From the NCBI GenBank assembly GCA_050246015.1, contig JBFWWU010000009.1:62001-126000 (forward strand): 64,000 bases of DNA. Reading direction: 5' to 3'. The position numbers and the translations under genes were made by a program. Positions 1 to 9,800 of the stretch are shown one piece after another (within the stretch, counting starts at the first letter, position 1; each line of letters opens with the position of its first letter). The notes beneath the pieces were generated by a model. That model had not been told where the DNA came from. It was given only the letters and a program-made list of their open reading frames with translations, and did no database searches. The DNA is from JTS-AC122 sp050246015. Lineage in GTDB: Bacteria > Planctomycetota > Phycisphaerae > Phycisphaerales > UBA1924.

Positions 1-388
1 TATCGAAGCCGCCCTCGGCGCCGGCGCGGGCCCTAAGCACATCTTCCATCCTGAGTTCCAGCCGGGTCCGCTGCGCATCGGTCAGTTTCGAGAGGTTGTG
101 GCGGATGCCCCATTCCAGCGTCGGGGCGTGCAGATCCAGGCCGACCGCGTGGTTGGTCCGGCGCCGCCGGACCCACTCGCACGAGGTGTTGGCCGTCCCG
201 CAGAAATCCTCGCGCAGCCACGCGGCCTTTCTCCCGCGTAACTTGGTGAATGTGCGATCGACGAAATCAATCTCGGCGACGACGTTCTGGACCGCCCGCT
301 GGTACAGGTCGTGCTTGTCGGCCAGGTCGGCGTTGCTGCCGCGATTCCTCGCGTGTGGCTGGGAGCGAGAGGTTCTGGATCTGCTCAT
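1..388 (-). CDS. Class I SAM-dependent methyltransferase, 3' part beyond the window
   Basis: Reading leftwards from an ATG at 388, the frame stays open for 129 codons to the window edge, so only the N-terminal part is seen. After about 20 basic residues comes a helical stretch (residues about 20-55) and then the Rossmann entry motif, with LREDFCGT near residue 62 and an acidic strand end, GLDLHAP, near residue 84. This is the SAM-binding pattern of class I methyltransferases. The same layout (EDF-[CS]-G followed by a G-x-D strand) recurs in the complete gene at 4909-5730, so the two are probably distant paralogues. The substrate is unknown. The start is divergent from the secreted protein at 551, with 162 bases between them. 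The family call is fairly sure; the exact start is moderate. Confidence 0.72.
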   Translation of the reverse strand, partial: MSRSRTSRSQPHARNRGSNADLADKHDLYQRAVQNVVAEIDFVDRTFTKLRGRKAAWLREDFCGTANTSCEWVRRRRTNHAVGLDLHAPTLEWGIRHNLSKLTDAQRTRLELRMEDVLRARAGAEGGFD

Positions 389-471
389 GGGTCCAAGCGT
401 ACCCATCGAATCGACCCATCTTCAGGAGCGGCCGACGATTGGAATATTTTGTCGGCATCGGGATTCTTCGC

Positions 472-500
472 TTGGTCTGGCCGCCACATTCAGGTAATCT
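472..500 (+). promoter_or_regulatory. Sigma-70-like promoter for the secreted protein at 551
   Basis: A -35 TTGGTC (472-477) and a -10 TAATCT (495-500) are separated by 17 bases, 50 bases ahead of the ATG at 551. This is a pattern match only. Confidence 0.45.
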
Positions 501-550
501 GGACCGATGCGGAATCAACCGGATCCCGCGAAGACAAGAGGAGCGCCAAA

Positions 551-2875
551 ATGAATCGATGTGTGTGCATGCTGGCGGCGGTGGGGCTGGCGGTGTCATC
601 GGTGCAGCTCGCAGCGGCGAATCCGCTCAAGATCACCGTGCCCATTGCAGCGGTGGTGCCCGGAGCGCCGGCGATCAATCAAACGAACACGTCGCAGTCG
701 CCCTACTGCGACTTCACCTTCGAGCTCGGCGCCGGCTGTGGAGTCAATATCAGTTCCATCGCCGTCGGAGGCGGGCACGGCGACTGGGACGCCGATGACG
801 ACCGCAGCGCCGCGATCGATCAGGACAACGAGAACGGGAATGACATCGACGCCGACCAGCAGAGCAACATCGCGCGCGTGCAGGCCAACGATGGCACGTT
901 CGGAGGGGACGAAAACGCGCCGGAGGACGTGCCGGGCGATTACATCGACCCGGGCGGGGCATTCACCCTCACCGTGAACTTCTCGGGCACGACCACCGGC
1001 TCGTGCAACCTGTGCATCTGGCCGACGGGACATGATGCGTGCCAGGTTGTCGGGTTGGAAACTCCGGGCGGGATCCAGGACGGCCAGAACACCATCGCGC
1101 CCGACAACGCCGGCATGTTCGCACGCCAGGGCTTCATTGTCGGTGAAGTGAACAACACCGGCCAGCCCGTCATCGCCCTTCGGCTCCGAAGGCCCGACGG
1201 CTTGACATTCGGGCTCATCGCGCAAGTCGACGTCAACACGGGCGCGATCCAATCTTCCGTCCCCGGTGGCGGGTCCGAGGCAGTGCTCCCGCTGGCGGCG
1301 CCGGTGCAGCCGGGCCAGGTGATCTCGTTCCGCGGCGACCTGCAGGGGCTGTCGGCCGGCGCGCAGAGTGTCGTCGTCATCGAGCCCATCGTGCGGCCGG
1401 CACCCGTTACCGGCATCTTTTGCAACGACCCTTCCCGCGGCAACAGCATCGTCCCCACCGTCGGGAGCACCTTCGCGCTGGGGTCGACTACCTCGACGGC
1501 CTTTGACCGTCCCTTCCTCAGCCCCGACGGCGCCCGCTGGATCATCGGCTGCGTCCAGGAAGCCGGAACCGACGACAAGGAGATCGTCGTGATCGGTGGC
1601 GGCCAAGGCGGCGCGGGCGCCGCGACGGTCGCCGTCGAGGACTCCCCCACGTCGTTTGACGCGGCTCGCACGTACACCCTCATCGACTCTCAGATGGGTA
1701 TCAACAACGCCGGGCAGTACGTCTTCACCTCCGACCTTGACGTCACGACGACCGACGACGAAGTGCTGGTGCTGTTCGACGGCGTGTCGCAGCAGCCCGT
1801 CGTGCGCGAAGGCATGGCCTCTCCGATCAGTGGACAGAACTTCGGCGCCACCATCGACTCGGCTCACATCCTCGGCAACGGCTTGCCGCGCTATCGCGCC
1901 GCGATGACGCCGACCACCGCGAAGTTCATCCTCGGGCAAGGGACGACTACCGCCCTGGGCGAAACCGACGTCACCATCCCCACCGGGCAACTCGTGCCGC
2001 CGGATCAGACCGTTGACCTCTTCGCCACCAACCGCTTCGTCTCGTCTTCCGACGGCTCGCACTCCATCTGGTTCGGCGACCTCAACGGCCCGACCACCAC
2101 GGACGATATTATGGTCGTCGATGGCGCGGTCGTCGCGCAGGTGAGCGTGGAACTCCCCGGCGGCGCGTTCCCCGGCACCCCCGTCGCCTCCTTCGCCACC
2201 GACACCGGTCAGCAGCAGATGTCCCCGAGCGGTCAGCACTGGGCATTCCGCGCCACGATGAACGACGGCTCCGGCGTGACCGCCACCGACGTCGTCGTGC
2301 ACAACGGCGCCGTTGTTGCCGCGATCGATCGTCCGCTCTTCACTGGTTCCTCCGAAAACTGGGACGACGCGAACTTCGCGCTGGGCTACTTCCTTAACGT
2401 TGTCAACAACAGCGGCGACATGGTCGTCGGCGGGCTCAGCAACAACGGCGACGCCAACACCGACGCCGTCATCGTGTACCTCCCCGCCTCCGGCGGCGGT
2501 ACCGTCCTCGCCCGTGAAGGCGACCCCGTCGATCTCGACGCCAACGGCCTCTTCGACGACAACGCCTTCATCGACATCTTCGGCAACGACGACGGCGTCC
2601 TCAGCGACGATGGGTATTACTACTTCGTCGCGTCCATCCAGGACCCCAACGGCATCTCCATCGGCAACGCCTTCCTCTATGTCCGGGTACCCGGCACGCC
2701 CAACCCCTGCCCGTGCGACTGGAACGCCATGGGCGGCGTCAACTCGCAGGATTTCTTCGACTTCATCGCCGACTTTTTCAGCGGCAACGCCGACTTCAAC
2801 GGCGACAATGCCACCAACTCACAGGACTTCTTCGACTTCCTCGCGTGCTTCTTCGCCCCGCCGATGGGCTGCTGA
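551..2875 (+). CDS. Secreted beta-rich protein with GC-type dockerin-like tail
   Basis: 774 residues. The ATG at 551 was chosen because it opens a Sec signal peptide (a hydrophobic stretch ending in AAA near residue 24) and a GAGGAG lies 11 bases upstream; the open frame extends further upstream without coding character. The middle (about 40-710) has no recognised catalytic motif. It is rich in Asp, Asn and Gly and contains recurring blocks such as NNAGQYVF, SPDGARW, SPSGQHWAF and NNSGDMVV, which suggest beta-propeller-like blades as in planctomycete proteins of unknown role. Residues about 718-774 are a paired calcium-loop module: CDWN..GVNSQDFFDF, then ADFNGD..TNSQDFFDF, ending in MGC. The same tail occurs on five other proteins in this window. 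It is probably exported and retained or assembled through that tail; enzymatic function is unknown. Confidence 0.85.
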   Translation: MNRCVCMLAAVGLAVSSVQLAAANPLKITVPIAAVVPGAPAINQTNTSQSPYCDFTFELGAGCGVNISSIAVGGGHGDWDADDDRSAAIDQDNENGNDIDADQQSNIARVQANDGTFGGDENAPEDVPGDYIDPGGAFTLTVNFSGTTTGSCNLCIWPTGHDACQVVGLETPGGIQDGQNTIAPDNAGMFARQGFIVGEVNNTGQPVIALRLRRPDGLTFGLIAQVDVNTGAIQSSVPGGGSEAVLPLAAPVQPGQVISFRGDLQGLSAGAQSVVVIEPIVRPAPVTGIFCNDPSRGNSIVPTVGSTFALGSTTSTAFDRPFLSPDGARWIIGCVQEAGTDDKEIVVIGGGQGGAGAATVAVEDSPTSFDAARTYTLIDSQMGINNAGQYVFTSDLDVTTTDDEVLVLFDGVSQQPVVREGMASPISGQNFGATIDSAHILGNGLPRYRAAMTPTTAKFILGQGTTTALGETDVTIPTGQLVPPDQTVDLFATNRFVSSSDGSHSIWFGDLNGPTTTDDIMVVDGAVVAQVSVELPGGAFPGTPVASFATDTGQQQMSPSGQHWAFRATMNDGSGVTATDVVVHNGAVVAAIDRPLFTGSSENWDDANFALGYFLNVVNNSGDMVVGGLSNNGDANTDAVIVYLPASGGGTVLAREGDPVDLDANGLFDDNAFIDIFGNDDGVLSDDGYYYFVASIQDPNGISIGNAFLYVRVPGTPNPCPCDWNAMGGVNSQDFFDFIADFFSGNADFNGDNATNSQDFFDFLACFFAPPMGC

Positions 2876-2912
2876 TCCCCTGTGTGAGCCGCGTTCAATC
2901 CAACGGCAAAGG

Positions 2913-2940
2913 CAGGGCACGCCGATCTCGGCGTGCCCTG
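2913..2940. terminator. Hairpin between convergent genes
   Basis: A perfect 12-base-pair stem (CAGGGCACGCCG / CGGCGTGCCCTG) with an ATCT loop is followed by TTTC on the plus strand. It lies between the plus gene ending at 2875 and the minus gene ending at 2952, so it could serve either. Confidence 0.6.
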
Positions 2941-2951
2941 TTTCAATGTGC

Positions 2952-4163
2952 TCAGTCGGTCCCGGTGTCCGGCCTATTTCGCGCGCCCCGTCCGCGACGG
3001 CCGCCCGCACGATCCGGCTCGCCCGATCGACCCCCGGCCGGCTTGCTCCCGCTCTTGCGACGGTGTGGGAAAATCGCGGTGCTGCCGCCGGTCGCCGTGA
3101 CATCACGGACCGGACCGCGCTGGATGCGATCAAACGCGCTCGAGGCGTTCTTTTGGCTGAACTCGCACCCGATGAAGTCCCGTCCCAGCGCGTGCGCCAC
3201 GACGCCCGTCGTGCCGCTCCCAAGGAATGGGTCCATCACCAGCCCCCCGGGGTTCGTGCAGGCGCGGATCACCCGCGCGAGGTACATCTCGGGGAGTTGG
3301 TTGTCGTGATACCCGCGGCGCTCCTTGCTGTTCCCCTGGACACGCCCCCAGAATTTTCCGTACCACACGTCCATCGGCACCCGAAGCCCCGCCGGCATCC
3401 CGTCGCTCTTGGATTCCGTGCGCGGATCCTCGTAGATCGCCCGTCGATCCGAGAGTTCCAGCACCTCGGTCGGGTTCCAGGTGTAGTTCCCCCCCGGCTT
3501 CACGAAATACAAGGCGTGCACCTTGCTGTTGATGAACCGCACGGTCGTGTTCTGCCCGAACCGGTAATGCCAGATGCACCAGTTGACCATCGCCAGGCGG
3601 CCGGCGCCGCTGGTGAGGTATCGCCCCGAGGGGTCACGCCGGTACTTCAGGTGCATGACGATCTCCGCCGCCCAGTCGTCGGGGATGTTCACCCACAGCG
3701 CCCCGCCGGGTCGCAGCGCGTCGACGCACAGGTCCAGCCAGCGATATGTAAACTCCAGGTAGTCCCCGTGGGACATCTGGTCGTCCCACTCGTCATACGC
3801 CCTCGCCCAGTTGAACGGCGGATCGGCGAAGACCAGATCGACCGATTCCTTGGCGCACTCCGGTATCCGCGGGATGATCTCGCGGCAGTCACCGACATAC
3901 ACGCGGGCCCGGGCCGTGTTGATCGGGTGCGTCGTCTGGTGATGCGGCGCCGGGGCCTGGGTTGCTCCGCCGTCGTGCCCCGCCCGGTCCGCCCCTGGCT
4001 GAGCCCGCTGGGCCACACCCGACGATCGCGACGAGTTGCCACTCGCGGATGGGGCCTTCGATTTCGGGCGGGCCGCGGGGAGTGGGTGTGTCTTTCCGCC
4101 TCGCGAGCGCGGCGCTCCATGGCTGGTACGCTTCGACTGACCATTTGCGGCGGCGACTGGCAT
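2952..4163 (-). CDS. Site-specific DNA methyltransferase, beta class (N6-adenine or N4-cytosine)
   Basis: 403 residues. Transfers a methyl group from SAM to an exocyclic amino group in DNA. The catalytic motif IV is DPPF (about residue 115) and comes before the SAM-binding motif I, MDPFLGSGTT (about residue 300). This order defines the beta class that includes CcrM and HinfI methylases. The first 85 residues are a basic, Pro/Ser/Ala-rich extension and the last 50 are basic and probably disordered, so the catalytic core spans about 86-350. No restriction endonuclease or specificity gene lies on either side, so it looks like an orphan methyltransferase. There is no clear ribosome-binding site at the ATG, and the true start could be later. 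The target sequence cannot be read from the protein. Confidence 0.85.
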   Translation of the reverse strand: MPVAAANGQSKRTSHGAPRSRGGKTHPLPAARPKSKAPSASGNSSRSSGVAQRAQPGADRAGHDGGATQAPAPHHQTTHPINTARARVYVGDCREIIPRIPECAKESVDLVFADPPFNWARAYDEWDDQMSHGDYLEFTYRWLDLCVDALRPGGALWVNIPDDWAAEIVMHLKYRRDPSGRYLTSGAGRLAMVNWCIWHYRFGQNTTVRFINSKVHALYFVKPGGNYTWNPTEVLELSDRRAIYEDPRTESKSDGMPAGLRVPMDVWYGKFWGRVQGNSKERRGYHDNQLPEMYLARVIRACTNPGGLVMDPFLGSGTTGVVAHALGRDFIGCEFSQKNASSAFDRIQRGPVRDVTATGGSTAIFPHRRKSGSKPAGGRSGEPDRAGGRRGRGARNRPDTGTD

Positions 4164-4254
4164 GCGACGATTCTACCGGCACCATCCCGTCGGCGAGAAT
4201 CTACCCATCCGAGACACGAGCGAGCACGCGGTCTTCGCGAGCGCGGTGGTCTCC

Positions 4255-4284
4255 TGAACACCCGGTGTCGCCGCCGCGTATACT
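4255..4284 (+). promoter_or_regulatory. Promoter of rnpB
   Basis: A -10 TATACT (4279-4284) lies 9 bases before the predicted RNA 5' end. A weaker -35, TGAACA (4255-4260), is 18 bases upstream. The spacing to the RNA start supports it. Confidence 0.55.
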
Positions 4285-4293
4285 TGGGCGTTC

Positions 4294-4801
4294 AGCGTGA
4301 ACAGGCGGCCGCTGGCGTTGCAAGACGAGCAGAGGAAAGTCCGAGCACGACAGGACACGGCGGTGGGTAACGCCCACCCGTCCGCAGCAGCCCCGCAAGG
4401 GTCTCTTTCGCGGACGCGGGACAGTGCCACAGAGAACGAACCGCCGATGGCCCGGCGAACAGCCGGGCTCAGGCAAGGGTGAAAAGGTGCGGTAAGAGCG
4501 CACCGCTCGGCCGGCGACGGCCGAGGCACGGAAAACCCCGCCGCGTGCAAGGTCACGCAGTCTCCTGCCCCTCCGCAAGGGTGGGCACCAGCCGGTCCGG
4601 CTGGCCGGAGACGGGTAGACCGCTGGCCCGCTTCCGAACGGAAGCAACGGGCCGACCGCACGAGCGATCGTGCGGCGAGAGAAATGGCCGCCACGGCCGA
4701 CAGGCCCGCTGCTCAGGGTTCCCCAGCCCCCGTCAATCGCCAGGGAACACGCGGCATCGGGAACCAGCGGCCGGACGGAACTCGGCTTACACGTTCACGC
4801 T
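4294..4801 (+). ncRNA. rnpB: RNase P RNA (M1 RNA)
   Basis: The catalytic RNA of RNase P, which trims tRNA 5' leaders. The ends form helix P1: AGCGTGAAC (4294-4302) pairs perfectly with GTTCACGCT (4793-4801). Conserved elements occur in order: GAGGAAAGTCCG (4332-4343), AGAGAACGAACCGCC (about 4431-4445), GCAAGGGTGAAAAGG with the GGTAAGAGCGCACC loop (4473-4503), and ACGGAACTCGGCTTA (4775-4789). The last shows one change from the usual ACAGAA. At about 508 nt it is much longer than the common 350-400 nt bacterial form; the extra length lies mainly between about 4505 and 4770. Terminal pairing and all conserved blocks make the identification strong, while exact ends are within a few bases. Confidence 0.95.
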
Positions 4802-4810
4802 GGTAGAGAC

Positions 4811-4838
4811 GCGGGCCCCGGTGAAAGCCGGGGCCCGC
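4811..4838 (+). terminator. Strong hairpin after rnpB
   Basis: An 11-base-pair perfect GC stem (GCGGGCCCCGG / CCGGGGCCCGC) with a 6-base loop starts 10 bases after the RNase P RNA. No U-tract follows, so it may act as a processing or stability element as much as a terminator. Confidence 0.6.
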
Positions 4839-4908
4839 GGCCGTTCGTGATTGAGTTCCCGCGATGGACCGGCGTGAGGGCGTGACACACTGCGCCGATC
4901 GTTGCCGT

Positions 4909-5730
4909 TCATCCGCTCAGCCGTCCCACGACGTACACCGAGAACGAGTCGCCCGCCTCCGCGGGGTCCTCGATCGGGGAGACGTACATGTTGCCCTCAT
5001 CATCAATCGCCTCGGCGAATCGCGGGTACACCTCCGTCTTCGCGAACCCTGCATCGAGCATCGCCTCGCGCAGTTCGGGGACCGACCACAGCCGCCAGTC
5101 ATACACAAATGCGTCCCGAATCGAGTACGGCTTCCGGGCGGAGCCGCGCGATCGGCGCGCCCTCTTGGCGGGCTCGGCGGGCGTCACCCGGAAGTGCATC
5201 GCGTTGACCACCCGGCCCGTGAGCGGATCCGCATGCCGCTGCTCCCACTCGTACACGACCCGCTCCCCACTTGGGCCTTTCTTGCGTTCGGTGATCACCC
5301 CCGTGTAGTACGCGTCTGACCCGCCGTAGATGTCGCAGACGAACACCCCGCGCCCGGTCGCCCGGCTCGACCGCAGCCGCGAGCGCGCGTGCTTCAGGTA
5401 CGCGACCAGGTCCCGGCGCGAGTGGATCTCGCAGATCGAGAAGTTCAGGTCGGCGATGAGGTCTACGTTGTTCGTCGCGCGTCGCACGTCATCGCGGACG
5501 ACGGTGATCCCCCTGGCGCCTGTCAAGCGGGCGAGCGGTTCGGGATCGCGATCAACCGCGACGCCCCGGGCGCCCGGGAACAACCGCACCCACTCCTTCG
5601 CGATCGCGCCGCCGCCTGAAAAATCTTCGCCCAGGATGCGGGGGCGGCCGCCGTGCAGCGCGCGAAGAAACCGGGCATCCCGCGCGGGCGCCTGGGCGCA
5701 GAGTTCGTAGAGGTCGTACTTGTCGAGCAT
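4909..5730 (-). CDS. Class I SAM-dependent methyltransferase
   Basis: 273 residues from the ATG at 5730 (MLDKYDLYELC). Longer in-frame starts exist but would run into the preceding Usp gene with Arg-rich non-coding-like sequence. The SAM-binding entry is ILGEDFSGGG (about residue 36), followed by a GVAVDRDP strand that ends in the acidic ribose-binding residue; later come VDLIADLNFSI and an FVCDIYGG segment. The architecture resembles the partial methyltransferase at the left edge, although that one has LREDFCGT. The C-terminal half has a YEWEQRHADP region, as in small-molecule methyltransferases, but the substrate cannot be inferred. It is 34 bases downstream of the universal stress protein and probably co-transcribed with it. 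Confidence 0.78.
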   Translation of the reverse strand: MLDKYDLYELCAQAPARDARFLRALHGGRPRILGEDFSGGGAIAKEWVRLFPGARGVAVDRDPEPLARLTGARGITVVRDDVRRATNNVDLIADLNFSICEIHSRRDLVAYLKHARSRLRSSRATGRGVFVCDIYGGSDAYYTGVITERKKGPSGERVVYEWEQRHADPLTGRVVNAMHFRVTPAEPAKRARRSRGSARKPYSIRDAFVYDWRLWSVPELREAMLDAGFAKTEVYPRFAEAIDDEGNMYVSPIEDPAEAGDSFSVYVVGRLSG

Positions 5731-5764
5731 GCCCAGAACGTATGCCGCCCGCATCGACGCGCGC

Positions 5765-6685
5765 TTACGACGGGATGGCCCGCACCGTGAGCATCGAGCA
5801 CGGGGCGTAGCGCAGCACGCGCTCGGCCGTGCTCCCCAGGACGTGCGCAAACCCGGTGCGCCCGCGCGTGCCCATGACGAGCAAATCCGCCTTCTCGCGG
5901 GTGACGAACTCGATCAGGCCGCGCCCGTCGCTCCCGTGCTCCACCAGGTGGAACCTGGGCTTGAGGTACGTCGCCACCGCCCCGAGTTCGGTCACGATCC
6001 CTTCCAGGCGTCCCATCAGCGCCGTGCTGTACTTCTCCTGGAACTCCGGGGACGCCTCGGGCGCGGAGGTGAAATAGTGCAGGCGGCGCCACGGCGGCGC
6101 GAAGACGTGCACGACGTGCAGCACCGCGTCGTCCTGGGCCGCGATCCGAAACGCCGTTTCCAGCGCCCGGATCGACGTGGGAGAAAAATCCACGCCCACC
6201 ACGATGTTCTTGAACGCGCCCGGGTGCGTGTCGTCCGTCAAGAGCACCCGGCACTCCGCGGACCGCACGCACGCCTTGGCCAGTTCGCCGATCCCGCTGC
6301 CCGGGCGATGCCCCGTCTCCTGACACTGGCTCCCGGTCCCGTGGATCCCCATGACCAGCAGGTCCACCTTGAGGTCGTCTACCGCCTTGAGAATCGACTG
6401 CGCTTCGTTGCCGATGACGACATCGAGTTCCACACCGGCCTTGGCGGCCTCGACGGGCGCGAGTTTCTCCCAGGCCCGCCGCGCATCGCTCAGCAGCCCC
6501 TGCTGGATGTCATTCTGAAACTCTGAGAGCGCCTCCTGCAGGTCGATGACCACCAGCGTATCAATCACGTGGATCGCGCGCACACTCGAGCGGTTCCACT
6601 GCGACAGCCGGACCGCCTGCCGCAGCGCCGACGCTGAGCACGGCGTGAAGTCAACACCAACCAGGATCGATTCAAGTTTGTCCAT
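5765..6685 (-). CDS. Tandem universal stress protein (two UspA domains)
   Basis: 306 residues. Two UspA folds lie in tandem: residues about 4-150 start ILVGVDFTP and carry LLVMGIHGTG, and residues about 160-305 start IVVGVDFSP and carry LLVMGTRGRTG...LGST, the G-x2-G-x8-G-[ST] ATP-loop type. The second domain therefore looks ATP-binding, while the first has an altered loop (GTGSQCQETG). The start ATG at 6685 is preceded by GGAGAG; the longer open frame upstream is unlikely. Usp proteins are cytoplasmic stress-survival factors. A TATGAT hexamer at 6719-6724 (minus strand) is a possible -10. The following methyltransferase may be in the same transcript. Confidence 0.88.
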   Translation of the reverse strand: MDKLESILVGVDFTPCSASALRQAVRLSQWNRSSVRAIHVIDTLVVIDLQEALSEFQNDIQQGLLSDARRAWEKLAPVEAAKAGVELDVVIGNEAQSILKAVDDLKVDLLVMGIHGTGSQCQETGHRPGSGIGELAKACVRSAECRVLLTDDTHPGAFKNIVVGVDFSPTSIRALETAFRIAAQDDAVLHVVHVFAPPWRRLHYFTSAPEASPEFQEKYSTALMGRLEGIVTELGAVATYLKPRFHLVEHGSDGRGLIEFVTREKADLLVMGTRGRTGFAHVLGSTAERVLRYAPCSMLTVRAIPS

Positions 6686-6790
6686 TGGGCGCTCTCCGGG
6701 TACGAACCGCGTGGAGCGATCATACGCCCCGGCTCGCGTGCGCCGAGGCGCCGAGCATCCCGGCGTCATCGGGACCGATCACCAATGAAA

Positions 6791-6823
6791 TCGCCCGCGC
6801 CGTGCGAGGCACGGCGCGGGCGA
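6791..6823 (-). terminator. Rho-independent terminator of the metallopeptidase gene at 6853-10218
   Basis: A 15-base-pair perfect stem with a 3-base loop is followed on the minus strand by TTTC. It lies 30 bases past the stop codon at 6853. Confidence 0.7.
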
Positions 6824-6852
6824 AAATAGAGCTCAGGTCATCTCAGGACCGA

Positions 6853-9800
6853 TCAGCAGCCGAAGCCGCCCGGATCGAAGAAGCAGGTGATGAAGTCGAA
6901 GAAGTCCTGGCTGTTGACGGTGCCGTCGGAGTTGTAGTCCGCCGTGCGGCCCGCGGGGCATCCGCCCCCGAAGAAGCAGGACAGGAAGTCGAAGAAGTCC
7001 TGGCTGTTGACGAAGGCGTCGCCGTTGAAGTTGCACGGGCAGGCGTTGACGCAGCCCACGGTGACGTTGGCGGTGCCGTTGGCGACGTTGGAGAAGTTGG
7101 AGAGGCGGATGAGGTAGGGGCGTCCGACCATGGCGTTGAAGGTGATGCGGGACTGGAGGCCGCACGAATCGTCGTTGCAGGCCTGCTGACGGACGGTCGT
7201 GACCGGGCAGGCCAGGCCGTTGTACGCGCTGAGCACGGTGTCGAAACTCGTGCCCGCGCCGCAGGTGTCAACCGTGACCGTGCCGTTGCAGGTCGCGGTG
7301 TACGCCATCCACACGTCGGCGAACGGAATCAGGCACCCGATGTTGGCTCCTGATTGGGTCGCGCCGTTGATGTTGACGGTCGTGCTGCCGTTGGTGATGA
7401 CGAGGGGATTCTCGCACTCGTCGTTGTCCGGGCCGATGCGGAAGGCGCCCATGCCCTGCGACCCGCCGAAGCCGTGCACGCGGATGATGTAACTGGTCCC
7501 GTTCGTGGCGGGGAGCGTGAGCCGGGTCTGGAGGCCGCAGAAGTCGTCATTGCAGACGATCGGGGTGGTGGCGGCGCAGTTGGTGTAGACGCCGATGACC
7601 GAGTCAATGGTCGTGAGGTCGCACGTCGAGATGTTGAGCATCGACGTCACGGGGGAGGTAAAGGTGTAGAAGACCGACGCGTTGCCGGAGCCGCAGCCGT
7701 TGGCGCCTTCGCCCGCGGAGCAGCGGTTGTCGAAGTTGTTGACGCCCAGGCTAGCGACGGCGGCGTTCGCGCACAGGTCGTTGGCGGGCCCGTTGGCGGC
7801 GAGGTTGAACTGCCCCGTCCCGAACGCGCCCCCGAAGCCGTGCAAGCGGATGAAGTAGTCTTCACCCGCCGTCGCGTTCCACGAGATCGTGGTCTGCAGG
7901 CCGCAGGAATCGTCGACGCAGATGATGGGGGTCGTGGAAGAGCACTCGTCGTAGATGCCAAAGACCGTGTCGAGCGTCGTGAGGCTGCAGGTGGTGAGCG
8001 TGTAGTTACACGACGTAGACGGCGTGAACGCGTACCAGACGGACGCGGCGCCGCTGCCGCAGCCCATGGCGCCTTCGGAGCAGGCGTTCACGTTGGTGAA
8101 ACTGCGCGTGCCGGTGGAGATGACCGTCGCGCCGGCGCACACGTCGTTCGCCGGGGTGGGGCAGGCCAGGGCCGAGACGCTGATCGAGATATTGCCCGTG
8201 GTCGCCGGGTTGTACGAGCCGACCTGGATGAAGTAGTCCGATCCCGCCGCCGCCGCGAAGTCAACGGACGCGTCCAGGCCGGCGCACCCCGGCCCGTTGT
8301 CGTCGTTGCACGCGATGGACTGGTTCGGGCCCGTCGGGCAGGAGTTGAAGATGGCCACCTTGGTGTCGATGGCCGACCCGCAGGTGGAGACGCGGATGTT
8401 GCCGGTGCACGGCGCGACGACGCGGTACCACAGGTCGTTGAAGATGGCCGACGACGAGGCCGCGGTGCAGTCCGTCACCTCGACGAACCCGTCAGCGTCC
8501 GCGCCGACGTTGCTGGCCGCGACGGTCCCGCTGCACTCGCTGATGGTGATCGCCCCGCCGCAGGCGTCGTTGGTGGGCACCGGCGGGCAGTCCTGCGACA
8601 GCAGATCAAAGTCGATGATCCCGCTGCCGTTGGCGCCGCTGAACCCGCCGACGCGGATCCGGTACAGCGTGTTCCGCGTCACCGCGAACGTCACGAGCGA
8701 ACGCCGGGCCGGGCTCGAAACCGTGCACCCCGCGTCGTCGTCATTGCACGTCACCTGCGTCAGGCTGCTGCACGAGCCGGTGTACACCGCGAGCACGGTG
8801 TCAAAGCCGGGCTCCTCGTTCGCGTTGTTGCATGTGTCGATGCTCATCATCCCGTCGCACGGCGCCAGGAAGGTGTACCAGATGTCATCGCCGATCGACC
8901 CGCAAGCCGTCGGCACCGGCGCCGGGTCCGTCGTGGCGCCGATGTTGCTGAACCCGAACCGCCCAGTGCTGATCGGTACGCCGTCGATGCATTCATCATT
9001 CCGAGGCGGACCGCCCGTCCCGGAAGTGGTGAGGCATCCCAGCCCGTTGCGGTACGTCACGATCTGGGTCTGATTGTTGTTGGGGGAGAACGTGAACCGG
9101 TTGATCGACGTGATCGACGGGTTCATCGTCGAGGCGGGATTCGAGCACGTGCAGTGCGTCGCGTCCCAGAGGTGCCCGAGTTCGTGCGCGGACAGGTCCG
9201 CCGCGCTCATGAAGTTCCCGTTGAAGTCCGACTGCACATAGCAGTTCGACGCCCCGTTCCCCGCCGAGCAGATCGATCCGATCGCGTTCGCGCGGCCGAT
9301 GACGCTCCCGTCGATGTCGCGTCCGGTGAACAGTTGGATCACGTCGCGCGTGCCAGCCATCCCGTTCCACGCGGTCTGGATCTGAGCGTTGAGCGTCGCC
9401 GGGTCCGTCGTCGTGTAGGGGTCCGCGCTCGTCGTGCGGATCACCGACTGGCTGATGACGTGCGTGATGTTCACGTCCCGCTCGTACTGCACGTTCATGG
9501 TGTTGATCACCGCGCTGATGCGCTGCGAGACCCATGTCGTTCCGCCGTAGTCCTGGAAGTACTCCCAGTCCGCGTCGGTCGCGAGCTGCGCGGTGTAGAG
9601 CGTGGCGCCGCGGGGCGCCGCGCCGCCGTCGTCCTCGCCCGGTTTGGGCGGCGGGCGGTCCGGCATGATCGTGTTCCCGCAGCGGTTGTCGCCCTGCATC
9701 AGGTTGTCCAGCGTGTAGATGATGTGCGTGGCGTCGTCGGCGCCGTCGATCCGCCCGCCGATGTGCTCGATCCAGTACTCGCGCCCGTCCGGGATGGTCA

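Noticed and set aside
596..2302. Minus-strand open frame of 568 codons
   Set aside because: Shadow of the dockerin-tailed gene at 551; repetitive Arg/Gly/Asp text without domains.
2313..4370. Plus-strand open frame of 685 codons
   Set aside because: It covers the 3' end of the first secreted gene, an intergenic hairpin and the antisense of the DNA methyltransferase; no coherent protein.
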